Shown here piece after piece: positions 28,842 to 38,039 of a stretch of 64,000 nucleotides of DNA. A program made the translations under genes and the position numbers. This DNA comes from Acinetobacter pittii ANC 4050. GTDB taxonomy: Bacteria; Pseudomonadota; Gammaproteobacteria; Pseudomonadales; Moraxellaceae. The stretch lies in assembly GCF_000399685.1 (NCBI RefSeq), contig NZ_KB976987.1:1960197-2024196 (forward strand), given 5' to 3'. Position 1 is the stretch's first letter. The number at the start of each line of letters is the position of its first letter. A model generated the notes under the pieces. That model had not been told where the DNA came from and made no database searches. It worked only from the letters and a program-made list of their open reading frames with translations.

Positions 28842-29876
28842 TTGGACTCTATTACCCTGCTCCAGCCAGATGATTGGCATGCACATTTACGTGATGGTTT
28901 AGCATTAAAACGTACTGTACCTGATTTGGCCAAACAATTTGCTCGTGCGATCTGTATGCCAAACCTTGTTCCACCTGTAAAAACTGTGGAAGAAGCATTG
29001 GCTTACCGTGAACGTATTCTTGCTCATGTTCCAGAAGGTCTTCATTTTGACCCGCGTATGGTGCTTTATTTTACTGATTTCACCTCACCAGACGAAGTTC
29101 GTAAAATTAAAGAGTCTGGACATGTAAATGCTATTAAACTTTACCCAGCAGGCGCGACCACTAACTCTGATAACGGTGTAAGTGACATTCGTAAAGTTTA
29201 TGCAGTCATTGAGCAATTAGAAGAACACCAAGTTCCGTTATTACTTCATGGTGAAGTGACTCATAACCACGTTGATATTTTTGACCGTGAAAAACGCTTC
29301 TTAGATGAAGTTTTATCACCGTTATTAAAACAGTTCCCAAAACTTAAAGTGGTACTTGAGCACATCACAACAAGCGATGCTGCACACTTTGTTTTAGAAC
29401 AAGACCGCAATGTCGCTGCAACAATCACGCCTCAACATTTATTATTTAACCGTAATGATATGTTGGTGGGTGGTGTTAAACCGCATTTTTATTGTTTACC
29501 AATTTTAAAGCGTCAAACTCACCAGACCACTTTGCTTGAAGTTGCAACTAGTGGTAACCCTAAATTTTTCTTGGGTACAGATAGCGCACCTCACTCGCAA
29601 AATGCAAAAGAAAATGCGTGTGGCTGTGCGGGCTGTTATAGTGCGCCTAATGCAATTGAACTTTATGCTCAAGCATTTGATCAAGTGGGTAAATTAGAGC
29701 GCCTAGAAGGCTTTGCTAGCCACTTTGGTGCAGACTTCTACGGTCTACCACGTAATACTTCTACTATTACTTTGGTAAAAGAAGATAACCTCGTTCCAGA
29801 ATCTTTTGATTATTTAGATGATCAAAAAATTATCCCGCTGCATGCCGGGAAAACGCTGCAATGGAGAAAAGTGTGA
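28842..29876 (+). CDS. pyrC: dihydroorotase (TTG start)
   Basis: A 344-residue class-II dihydroorotase. The zinc-binding HxH lies in [10 protein letters not shown], the carbamylated lysine in [19 protein letters not shown], and later [35 protein letters not shown] and [15 protein letters not shown] are typical of the E. coli-type enzyme. It cyclises carbamoyl-aspartate to dihydroorotate in pyrimidine synthesis. The homologous N-terminus requires the TTG at 28842. Its 3' end overlaps rnt by 16 bases, so the two are translated together. Confidence 0.95.
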   Translation: MDSITLLQPDDWHAHLRDGLALKRTVPDLAKQFARAICMPNLVPPVKTVEEALAYRERILAHVPEGLHFDPRMVLYFTDFTSPDEVRKIKESGHVNAIKLYPAGATTNSDNGVSDIRKVYAVIEQLEEHQVPLLLHGEVTHNHVDIFDREKRFLDEVLSPLLKQFPKLKVVLEHITTSDAAHFVLEQDRNVAATITPQHLLFNRNDMLVGGVKPHFYCLPILKRQTHQTTLLEVATSGNPKFFLGTDSAPHSQNAKENACGCAGCYSAPNAIELYAQAFDQVGKLERLEGFASHFGADFYGLPRNTSTITLVKEDNLVPESFDYLDDQKIIPLHAGKTLQWRKV

Positions 29877-30523
29877 CACAAGAAACCTCTGTCCCGGTCA
29901 TTGGCCAACGTTTTCGTGGCTTCTTACCTGTTGTTGTTGACGTTGAAACGGCAGGTTTTAATGCCCAGACAGATGCATTGCTAGAAATTGCGTGCATTCC
30001 AATTGTGTATGATGCTCAGGGACAATTTGTCCCTGGTCCAGCATTTCATGCGCATATTAACCCGTTTGAAGGGGCTAATCTCGACCGCCGTTCGCTAGAC
30101 TTTATTGGTATTGATCCATTCAATCCGATGCGTATGGCAATGGCTGAAGATGAGCGCACCGCATTACGCCGTATTTTTAAATCGGTGAATGAAGTCCGTA
30201 AACAGCAACATTGTACCCATGCAGTGCTAGTTGGTCACAATGCGCATTTTGATCTTGGTTTTTTACAAGCAGCAATTGCACGTACAAGCACAAAAAATCA
30301 GAACCCATTCCATAGCTTTTCAGTGATGGATACGGTTACTTTAAGTGCTGTAATGTTTGGACAAACTGTGCTTGCTAAAGCCTGTATTCAAGCTGGAATT
30401 GATTTTGACGGTAAAGAAGCTCATTCTGCTTTGTACGATACTCAGAAGACTGCTGAACTGTTTTGCTATATTTTGAACAAACTGTCACCTTACCTCCTTG
30501 ACAGTTTGGTGGCGGCTTCTTAA
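29861..30523 (+). CDS. rnt: ribonuclease T
   Basis: A 220-residue DEDDh exonuclease, similar in length to E. coli RNase T. ExoI is [20 protein letters not shown], ExoII is [15 protein letters not shown], and ExoIII is [15 protein letters not shown] with the catalytic His and Asp. It trims the 3' ends of tRNA and other stable RNAs. The ATG overlaps the end of pyrC. A tRNA-Glu gene follows 18 bases downstream, a fitting neighbour for a tRNA-processing enzyme, though this may be chance. Confidence 0.95.
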   Translation: MEKSVTQETSVPVIGQRFRGFLPVVVDVETAGFNAQTDALLEIACIPIVYDAQGQFVPGPAFHAHINPFEGANLDRRSLDFIGIDPFNPMRMAMAEDERTALRRIFKSVNEVRKQQHCTHAVLVGHNAHFDLGFLQAAIARTSTKNQNPFHSFSVMDTVTLSAVMFGQTVLAKACIQAGIDFDGKEAHSALYDTQKTAELFCYILNKLSPYLLDSLVAAS

Positions 30524-30541
30524 GATACCGCCATCCTCAAC

Positions 30542-30617
30542 GTCCCTATCGTCTAGAGGCCTAGGACATCGCCCTTTCACGGCGGTAACCGGGGTTCGAA
30601 TCCCCGTAGGGACGCCA
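30542..30617 (+). tRNA. tRNA-Glu (anticodon TTC)
   Basis: A 76-base tRNA from GTCCCTATCGTCTAG to GGGACGCCA with complete acceptor stem and encoded CCA. The anticodon loop is CTTTCAC (TTC at 30576-30578) and the T loop is GGTTCGAATCC. It is very like E. coli tRNA-Glu. Confidence 0.97.
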
Positions 30618-30776
30618 TATACTTTCTTTTAAGATTCTTTTTTCTTTTATTTTTAAACGTTCTGTTTATATTTCTAATTTTCTGTATTCCTCCATAAAAT
30701 ACACTTGTGCAAATATATTACCGATCCAGTATTTCCTTTACATAGATTTACAATATAATAATTCTTATTTCTATAC

Positions 30777-30791
30777 TGATATTTATTATCA
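30777..30791. promoter_or_regulatory. Fur box of the TonB receptor gene
   Basis: TGATATTTATTATCA fits the 7-1-7 Fur consensus TGATAATnATTATCA with a single mismatch. It ends 12 bases before the ATG of the siderophore receptor, so iron-loaded Fur bound here would block expression. Iron-dependent control is inferred from the site. Confidence 0.75.
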
Positions 30792-30803
30792 ACAAGGTTT
30801 TAA

Positions 30804-32918
30804 ATGGATCTTAAGCTTCGCCTTCTCTCCCTGAGCATCGCTCAACTATGCTGTATTTCAAGTGCTTTCGCAGAAACCAATGGTTCCTCAACGACGCTTG
30901 CTACGATTAAGATTAAAGCCCAACAAGCTGCCGACCAAGCCTATAAAGTCGATAGCTCAAGTAGCGCAACACGTAGCGAAGTCGCATTAAAAGATACGCC
31001 ACAATCGGTCAGCGTAGTGACCCAAAAAGTAATTGAAGATATTGGTGCGACACGTTTAATCGAAGCGCTTGATTTGGCTGGCGGCGTTACTCGTGCTAAT
31101 AACTTTGGTGGCCAAGGCTTAACAGGGTTTAATCTCCGTGGTTTCACTAGCGGTGAGTTTTACCGTAATGGATTCCCGATTAACCGTGGTTATCCAAATG
31201 CCCCTGATAGTAATACAATTGAACGTGTAGACGTTTTACGTGGTCCCTCTTCTAGCTTATATGGCCGTGGTGATCCAGGTGGTACGTTTAATCTAATTTC
31301 TAAAACACCGAAGTCTGAGCAACAAACTACTTTAGGTGCCCAGCTTAGCAGTGAAGGTTTATATCGCACTACTATAGACACTACAGGCACTATTCCAAAT
31401 GCAGAAAACATCGGCTATCGCCTCAATGTGATTGCAGAAGGCGGTGATAGTTATCGTGATCATGTCGAATCCAAACGATATGGCATTGCTCCAGTCATTC
31501 AATGGCAAGCTTCTGATGCAACCAAAGTTACTTTTGAAGCAGATATCTTACGAAATCAGCATCCACTTGATCGTGGGCATACGCGCTATGCAGGTCAGAA
31601 ATCATTTAACAACTCCCCCGAAACCTATTTATGGGAAACAGGTAAATACAATAATCGACTCTACAATGATAATGACATGACTCAATTACGAGTTGAGCAT
31701 GACTTGGGAAATGACTGGAAACTTAATGCGGGTGTGCAATATCTACATGGCAAATTATATGGCTATGCGGTAGAGGCAAATGGCATACAGGCCGATGGAG
31801 AAACTTTAGACCGAAATTACAACTATCGTGAATTAAAATGGCAAGATACCGATGCCCAAATTAATCTAACAGGTAATTTCCAACTTTTAGGTTTAGCTCA
31901 TACTTTAGTGACTGGGCTTGAATATGAAAATTATGATTATAAGTCATATATTATTCGTTCAGATCCTAAGTCAAATAACTATCCAATCAATATTTATGAT
32001 CCAGTTTTAGGCCAACCTCTGCCCGAGCTTAAAAATATTACGACCCATGACCGCGAAAATCTAAAAACAACTGCCGTTTTTGCACAAGACCAAATCGATT
32101 TAAATGAGCGTTTAAGTGCGCTACTGGGTTTACGTTTTGAGCACTACGAACATGATTACAAAAACCTATTACCAAATACTGCAAACTGGAATACCAGTCA
32201 TGACGCATTTATTCCACGTTTAGGTTTAGTTTTTAAAGCCCGTGATGATCTTTCAATCTATAGCAATGCTGCAAAATCGTTTAAACCAAATACAGGGGCT
32301 AGCCGTAATGGAGAGGGATTTGACCCAGAAGAAGGCATGGCTTACGAGTTAGGCTTTAAATGGCAAGCACTCGACAATATGCTATCGGTTGACTCCGCTA
32401 TTTTCTATGCAAAAAAAGAAAATGTCTTAACCCTCGATCCTGTAGATTCAGCCTATAAAGTTGCTGCTGGTGAAGTCCGTAGCCAAGGTATTGAGCTAAA
32501 TATTGCAGGGCAAATCACTCCAGCTTGGAAAATTATTGGTGGATATGCCTATACAGATGCAGAAGTCAGCAAAGATAATACTTTGAAAAAAGGAACAGCA
32601 CTGGCCAACATTCCAAAGAATAGTTTTAATCTTTTAAATATCTATGAATTTCAGGATGGTCCTTTACAAGGCCTAGGTCTAGGAATTAATCAAAAATATA
32701 TTGATAAGCGTGCAGGACAAACCGCTAATAGTACTTACACCATGAAAGGTTATGCGGTTACAGATTTGGTTTCTTATTATCAGGCGACGCCGAAACTTCG
32801 TCTTAACTTAGATGTGAAGAACATTTTTGATAAAGTTTATGATGAAAGTGCCTTTAATTTATATGCTTATCCGGGTGAATCACGTACGGTTCAATTGGGT
32901 ATGAGTTATACATTCTAA
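30804..32918 (+). CDS. TonB-dependent siderophore receptor
   Basis: A 704-residue outer-membrane receptor. The signal peptide ends near SSAFA; the plug domain (about 55-165) has ALKDTPQSVSVVTQKVIED, GFNLRGFTSGEFYRNGFP and the strongly conserved IERVDVLRGPSSSLYGRGDP; the beta-barrel follows and ends in the aromatic residue of GMSYTF. It takes up a ferric siderophore, probably of ferrichrome/hydroxamate or catecholate type, driven by TonB-ExbBD. The ligand cannot be fixed by reading. A Fur box lies just upstream and a terminator directly after the stop. Confidence 0.92.
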   Translation: MDLKLRLLSLSIAQLCCISSAFAETNGSSTTLATIKIKAQQAADQAYKVDSSSSATRSEVALKDTPQSVSVVTQKVIEDIGATRLIEALDLAGGVTRANNFGGQGLTGFNLRGFTSGEFYRNGFPINRGYPNAPDSNTIERVDVLRGPSSSLYGRGDPGGTFNLISKTPKSEQQTTLGAQLSSEGLYRTTIDTTGTIPNAENIGYRLNVIAEGGDSYRDHVESKRYGIAPVIQWQASDATKVTFEADILRNQHPLDRGHTRYAGQKSFNNSPETYLWETGKYNNRLYNDNDMTQLRVEHDLGNDWKLNAGVQYLHGKLYGYAVEANGIQADGETLDRNYNYRELKWQDTDAQINLTGNFQLLGLAHTLVTGLEYENYDYKSYIIRSDPKSNNYPINIYDPVLGQPLPELKNITTHDRENLKTTAVFAQDQIDLNERLSALLGLRFEHYEHDYKNLLPNTANWNTSHDAFIPRLGLVFKARDDLSIYSNAAKSFKPNTGASRNGEGFDPEEGMAYELGFKWQALDNMLSVDSAIFYAKKENVLTLDPVDSAYKVAAGEVRSQGIELNIAGQITPAWKIIGGYAYTDAEVSKDNTLKKGTALANIPKNSFNLLNIYEFQDGPLQGLGLGINQKYIDKRAGQTANSTYTMKGYAVTDLVSYYQATPKLRLNLDVKNIFDKVYDESAFNLYAYPGESRTVQLGMSYTF

Positions 32919-32922
32919 AAAA

Positions 32923-32953
32923 ATGCGCCATTTCAGTTTTTGAAATGGCGCAT
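32923..32953. terminator. bidirectional terminator
   Basis: ATGCGCCATTTCA and TGAAATGGCGCAT form a perfect 13-bp stem with a 5-base loop between two convergent genes. It serves both the TonB receptor and the flavin oxidoreductase. Confidence 0.88.
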
Positions 32954-32958
32954 CTGGT

Positions 32959-34203
32959 TTACGCAGACTTACGTGAATTCACTTGTCCTTGAATCACCGC
33001 TTTAATATTGCCTTTGGCATAATTTAAAAACACCACTAGTGGTGAAAGTTTTGGATTTGGTTTTTTACCCTTACCAATGGTTTTAAATTGAGCGGCATAC
33101 CAAATAATTTCCATAATTGCCATCTTATCGACAAATGGTAAGCCTGTTTTAATCGGTTTCACGGCATAGCGAACATCTTGCCCTGCAATTAAACGCTCTG
33201 TTAAATCGGTTTCTACTGCAAATGGGCGAGCAATACCAATAAAGTCACATGCTCCACTTTCAAGTGCAGCGTTCATGCCTTCTACAGTACGGAAACCGCC
33301 TGTCACCATGAGTTTACATTTAACATGCTGGCGGATTTTCTCTGCAAAATCTAAAAAGTATGCTTCACGTGCAATCGTGCTTGCTTTACGTTTATCTGCC
33401 TTAGCTCCAGCCATTGCTGGTGCCTCATAAGTACCACCTGAAATTTCAATTAAATCGATACCAGCTTCATCCACTGCTTTAAACACAGAAATTACATCTT
33501 CTTCGCTAATTCCGCCCCGTTGGAAGTCGGCCGAGTTAAGCTTCACTGAAATGATAAAATTATCTGAAGTCGCTTCACGTACCGCTTTATAAACCTCGAG
33601 TAAAAAACGAGTACGATTCTCAACGGAACCACCCCATTGATCTGTGCGCTTATTGGTTAATGGCGATAAAAACTGGCTAATTAAATATCCATGTGCACCA
33701 TGTAATTGTACTCCTTCAAAACCTGCTTTTTCACAGATTTGAGCTGCTGTGGCAAAGCGTTTAATAATATCTAGAATCTCTTCATGAGTTAATTCACGTG
33801 GTGTTCCAAACATGGTTGCTAATGCTGGACTAAAAGGTACTGCTGATGGTGCTACAGTTTCTTTATTTAAACCTTTTGGACACTGGCGACCTGGATGCGA
33901 TAATTGAATCAACTGAACCATGCCATATTTTTTACCTAATGCCGCCCACTCTTTTAAGCGCTCTAAGTCACGTTCAGTTTCAATAACAACAACACCCGGT
34001 TCATTTTTCGCTCCGGCATTTACCATGACATTACCCGTAATTGCACAGCCAAGCTCACCTTTTGCCCATGCACCATATAGACCCAAATGTAAGTCATTTG
34101 GTTGGCCTTCATAATTTGCAAGCGCTTCACTCATTGCGCCTTTAATAATTCGGTTTTTAAAGGTGGTATTGCGTATCGTGATGGGTTGAGCAATCTGGTT
34201 CAT
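32959..34203 (-). CDS. NADH:flavin oxidoreductase (Old Yellow Enzyme family)
   Basis: A 414-residue FMN-binding TIM-barrel protein. KNRIIKGAMSEALA begins the barrel, QLIQLSHPGRQ and VQLHGAHGYLISQFLSPLTN are the typical substrate and flavin segments, followed by WGGSVENRTRF and the phosphate-binding VTGGFRTVEGMNAAL. The N-terminal half resembles FadH, but there is no Fe-S or second dinucleotide domain. Such enzymes reduce activated C=C bonds of enones or nitro compounds; the natural substrate is unknown. It stands alone. Confidence 0.88.
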   Translation of the reverse strand: MNQIAQPITIRNTTFKNRIIKGAMSEALANYEGQPNDLHLGLYGAWAKGELGCAITGNVMVNAGAKNEPGVVVIETERDLERLKEWAALGKKYGMVQLIQLSHPGRQCPKGLNKETVAPSAVPFSPALATMFGTPRELTHEEILDIIKRFATAAQICEKAGFEGVQLHGAHGYLISQFLSPLTNKRTDQWGGSVENRTRFLLEVYKAVREATSDNFIISVKLNSADFQRGGISEEDVISVFKAVDEAGIDLIEISGGTYEAPAMAGAKADKRKASTIAREAYFLDFAEKIRQHVKCKLMVTGGFRTVEGMNAALESGACDFIGIARPFAVETDLTERLIAGQDVRYAVKPIKTGLPFVDKMAIMEIIWYAAQFKTIGKGKKPNPKLSPLVVFLNYAKGNIKAVIQGQVNSRKSA

Positions 34204-34391
34204 GGTTAACCTCTTTTTTTGATTTTTTAGAGCAATTACTCTAATTTAAATGAATTATTGGGCGTGTCAAGGCATAATCGATAACTGACAATAGCACATG
34301 TCAATTTTAAAGAATATAAAAATATGCAACTTTTTGCATAAAATAAAAATTTTAATTATTTTATTTAAAAACAATTAATTAAGATCTTTTT

Positions 34392-35984
34392 TTAAAGAGA
34401 TGATCTAATTAATTTTCTGGTATATTCAGTTTGAGGCTTAGAAAATAGGAGTTCAGTTTCCTGATATTCAACAACTTTTGCATGACGCAATACCATCACT
34501 TTATGGCACAGTGCTTTCACTATATTGAGATCATGACTAATAAAAATATAACTTAACTGCTCGGTTTGCTGTAATTGTCTCAACAACTTGATCATAGCTT
34601 TTTGCGTGGTCCGATCTAAGGCAGAGGTAGGTTCATCCAAAATTAAAAGTTTAGGCTGAACCACTAAAGCTCTAGCTAAAGCCACGCGTTGACGTTGTCC
34701 ACCTGAAAGTTCATGAGGATAACGATGTTGAAAATCTTCAGCCAATTCAACCTTTACCAATACAGATTCAATTTGCTGTTTGATCTCGTTATCAGCTACT
34801 ACTTTCACTTTCACCCCTTCAGCAATAATCTGCCCTACTGTCATACGCGGATTTAAACTGCCAAATGGGTCTTGGAAAACAAGTTGAAAATCTGATCTCA
34901 TCAACCGTAGCACTTTTGGCTGTAGCTGATTCAAATCTTGCCCTAAAAAAACAATCTGCCCTTTACTCTGAATAAGCTGAACCAAAGCGAGGGCTAAAGA
35001 TGACTTACCAGCACCACTTTCACCAACCACCCCAAGCGATTCACCTAGAGCAAGGTCGAAACTCAAATCCTCTATTGCGGTGAAATATCCTTGAATACGA
35101 TTTAAAATTCCTTTTCTTATCGGAAACTGTACGCTGAGGTGTTGTACTGATAAAACGTTTTGTTGAGCGGATTTAGGCTCTACACTTCCAAAATCATGCT
35201 CTAATAACTGTGCTGTATAAGCTGTTTTAGGGTTTGTAAAAATTTGGCTCAGTTCACCTTGCTCTACTACACGCCCACTTTGCAATACAATAAGTTTCTC
35301 AGCATAGCGATGTACTAAATTGAGGTCATGGCTAATTAAAATAAGTGCCATTCCATATTTGCTTTGCAAAGATTTTAATAGCTCTAAAATCTGTATCTGT
35401 AAAACCACATCCAATGCAGTAGTAGGCTCATCAGCAATCAAAATTTTAGGTTGAAGTGCCAATGTCATCGCAATCATGACACGTTGTCTTTGTCCACCAG
35501 AAAGCTCATGCGGATAGCGTTTTAAAATTTGCTCTGGTTCAACAATTCCCACATCTTTAAGCAGTTCAACTATTTTTTGTCGAACTACAAGTTTTGAGAA
35601 ACCCGATAATAGAAGGTTTTCCCCTATAATTTTTTCAACACGATGAAGCGGATTTAATGCAGTAGCAGGCTCCTGAAAAATCATAGCGATTTGGCGACCG
35701 CGTAAATTTGATTGAGCTTTTTCATCTAGCTCAAGCATATTTTGTGAGCCAATCCAGACCTGACCTGTTATTTCTAATTTTTCTTGTAGCAACCCCATTA
35801 TTGCTAAGCAGCTCATCGATTTACCTGAACCACTTTCGCCAACAATAGCAAGTGTTTCCCCTTCATTTAAGTGGAAATTCAGGTCATCCAATAAAACCTT
35901 GTGAGCTTTGGTTTGAACCGAAAGATGCTCTACCTTTAATAATGTTGAAACGTTGTTTAAATCATTTTCTTGGGTCAAACGCAT
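34392..35984 (-). CDS. yejF: peptide ABC transporter, double ATP-binding protein
   Basis: The ATG at 35984 with a strong GGGAGG Shine-Dalgarno gives 530 residues and overlaps the end of the permease gene by 23 bases; the upstream TTG has less support. There are two complete ATPase halves: GESGSGKS, LSGGQRQR and ILIADEPTTALD, then GESGAGKS, LSGGQRQR and LLILDEPTSALD. The fused two-ATPase form is typical of YejF. It powers import through the YejB/YejE permeases and is the last gene of the operon. Confidence 0.92.
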   Translation of the reverse strand: MRLTQENDLNNVSTLLKVEHLSVQTKAHKVLLDDLNFHLNEGETLAIVGESGSGKSMSCLAIMGLLQEKLEITGQVWIGSQNMLELDEKAQSNLRGRQIAMIFQEPATALNPLHRVEKIIGENLLLSGFSKLVVRQKIVELLKDVGIVEPEQILKRYPHELSGGQRQRVMIAMTLALQPKILIADEPTTALDVVLQIQILELLKSLQSKYGMALILISHDLNLVHRYAEKLIVLQSGRVVEQGELSQIFTNPKTAYTAQLLEHDFGSVEPKSAQQNVLSVQHLSVQFPIRKGILNRIQGYFTAIEDLSFDLALGESLGVVGESGAGKSSLALALVQLIQSKGQIVFLGQDLNQLQPKVLRLMRSDFQLVFQDPFGSLNPRMTVGQIIAEGVKVKVVADNEIKQQIESVLVKVELAEDFQHRYPHELSGGQRQRVALARALVVQPKLLILDEPTSALDRTTQKAMIKLLRQLQQTEQLSYIFISHDLNIVKALCHKVMVLRHAKVVEYQETELLFSKPQTEYTRKLIRSSL

Positions 35985-36972
35985 CACGGGCCGCCTCCCC
36001 AATATAAATTAAAAGTGAAAGAACAATTGCCAAACTAAAAAATCCTGAAATTGCTAGCCATGGTGCATCTAAGTTATTTTTACCTTGTAGCAATAATTCA
36101 CCTAATGAAGCTGCATCGGGTGGCAAACCATACCCTAAAAAATCAAGGGCAGTTAAAGCACTGATATTAGTCGTTAAAATAAATGGTAATTGCGATAAAC
36201 TCGAGCTTATCGCATTTGGCAAAATATGCCTAAAAATAATAGCGCGATCAGTCACTCCCAATACTTGGGCTGCACGAACATAATCTAGCTGGCGAGCTTT
36301 CAAAAACTCTGCTCTAACGATGCCCACCAAAACGGTCCAGCCAAAAAACAACATAATGAAAAATAGCCAATATACGTTTGGCACAAACATACTGACTAAA
36401 ATCATGACCATAAAAAGCATGGGTAAGCCATTCCAGACTTCAATCAATCTTTGTCCCAATAAATCGATCCAGCCACCGTAGTAACCTTGGATAGCGCCAA
36501 CGGTAATTCCAAATAAAGCGGAACAGAAAGTTAAGGCTAAACCAAAAAGTAACGACACTCTTAAGCCATAAAGAATACGGGCAAAAACATCCCTGCCCTG
36601 ATCATCTGTTCCTAACCAGTTTTGTTTGGAGGGTGGTGATGGCACCGGAACGGCCAAATCTAAATTGGGCGTTTGATAAGAAAACTTAACGAGTGGCCAC
36701 ACTGCCCAACCTTTAGCCTCAATAAGCGTTTGTACGGCGGGGTCTTTATAATCAGCTTCTGTTTCAAACACACCACCAAACGTGGTTTCTGGATATGTTT
36801 TTAGCACAGGCAAATAGTAAGAATCGTCATACTTTACTAACAGCGGTTTATCGTTAGCGATCAACTCCGCAGCTAATGACAAGACCAAAATCACACTAAA
36901 TAAAATAAAGCTGGCCCAGCCCAATTTATGCTGTCTAAAGCGCTGTAATCGAGTCCGCACAATCGAAGACAT
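35962..36972 (-). CDS. yejE: peptide ABC transporter permease (YejE-like)
   Basis: A 336-residue inner-membrane protein with a cytosolic N-terminus, one helix (ASFILFSVILVLSLAAELIA), a periplasmic loop and a DppC/YejE-type core of about five helices. NWLGTDDQGRDVFARILYG is the typical YejE/DppC signature and the EAA-like loop is near RAAQVLGVTDRAIIFRHILP. Its start shares a base with the end of the YejB-like gene, so the two are translationally coupled. Confidence 0.9.
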   Translation of the reverse strand: MSSIVRTRLQRFRQHKLGWASFILFSVILVLSLAAELIANDKPLLVKYDDSYYLPVLKTYPETTFGGVFETEADYKDPAVQTLIEAKGWAVWPLVKFSYQTPNLDLAVPVPSPPSKQNWLGTDDQGRDVFARILYGLRVSLLFGLALTFCSALFGITVGAIQGYYGGWIDLLGQRLIEVWNGLPMLFMVMILVSMFVPNVYWLFFIMLFFGWTVLVGIVRAEFLKARQLDYVRAAQVLGVTDRAIIFRHILPNAISSSLSQLPFILTTNISALTALDFLGYGLPPDAASLGELLLQGKNNLDAPWLAISGFFSLAIVLSLLIYIGEAARDAFDPRK

Positions 36973-38024
36973 TATTTGTCCCCTTGTGCATCAAAGTGAA
37001 TTCGAGGATCAATCCATTGATACAACACATCACAAATGAGACGTAAAATTAGGCTAAATAAAGTAAAGAAAAATAAGACACCAAAAATAACAGGATAATC
37101 GCGCTGAACAAGGGCTTCAAAGCCCAACAAACCCACCCCATCCAAATGAAAGATAATTTCTACAAACAGGTTACCTACAAAGAAAATACCCGCTAACGCT
37201 TCTGGTAACCCGCCCAGCACAACTAAAATGGCATTACGAAAGACATGTTTATATAGCACTTGTTGGCTATTTAGACCTTTTGCATAGGCTGCCAAAACGT
37301 AGGGTTTATTGAGTTCTTCTAAAAATGAGTATTTAGTTAAATAAGTTAAACTGGCAAAACCGCCTAATACCATAGTAATCAGTGGCAGAGTCATATGCCA
37401 TAAGTAATCAGTAACTTTGCCCCAAAGACTCAGTTGATGAAAGTTATCTGAGACTAAATTTTGTAATGGAAACCATTGAAAATAAGAGCCACCTGCAAAA
37501 AAAACAACTAACAAAATGGCAAACACAAAACTTGGGACAGCATATCCTACTACGAGGATTAATGAAGTGGAGCGATCGAACCAAGAGCCCTGCTGCCTTG
37601 CCTTTTTTATTCCCAGCGGAATAGAAATGAGGTAAATGAGCAAAGTACTCACCAGCCCAAGTGAAATGGAAACAGGCATTTTTTCCCATAACAATTGCAC
37701 AACAGGTTTATCTTTAAAGAAACTTTGTCCAAAATCTAAAGTTAAATAGCCTTTTAACATTAAGAAAAACCGTTCAGGAGCAGAACGATCAAAACCATAT
37801 TGTGCCTTAATTTGTTCAAGCATTTCAGGGCTTAGACCTTGGGCACCTTGATAATAAGTTTCTGCACTCAATGCACGACCAATTCCCAAATCACTTTGTG
37901 CCTGATGTATTGCTTGCTCAACTGGCCCACCCGGTGCAATTTGCACAACCACAAAGTTAATCAACAAAATGACGAATAATGTGGGAATCATTAAAAGAAG
38001 TCGCTTGAGAATATATGAACCCAT
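36972..38024 (-). CDS. yejB: peptide ABC transporter permease (YejB-like)
   Basis: A 350-residue inner-membrane protein of the DppB/OppB family. The N-terminus (YILKRLLLMIPTLFVILLIN) is typical, a long periplasmic loop with LSPEMLEQIKAQYGFDRSAP follows, and then the transmembrane core with the EAA-like loop YAKGLNSQQVLYKHVFRNAI. It pairs with YejE to form the import channel. It lies 15 bases after the binding-protein gene in the yejA-B-E-F order. Confidence 0.9.
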   Translation of the reverse strand: MGSYILKRLLLMIPTLFVILLINFVVVQIAPGGPVEQAIHQAQSDLGIGRALSAETYYQGAQGLSPEMLEQIKAQYGFDRSAPERFFLMLKGYLTLDFGQSFFKDKPVVQLLWEKMPVSISLGLVSTLLIYLISIPLGIKKARQQGSWFDRSTSLILVVGYAVPSFVFAILLVVFFAGGSYFQWFPLQNLVSDNFHQLSLWGKVTDYLWHMTLPLITMVLGGFASLTYLTKYSFLEELNKPYVLAAYAKGLNSQQVLYKHVFRNAILVVLGGLPEALAGIFFVGNLFVEIIFHLDGVGLLGFEALVQRDYPVIFGVLFFFTLFSLILRLICDVLYQWIDPRIHFDAQGDK

Positions 38025-38039
38025 ATAACAGGATTTCCT

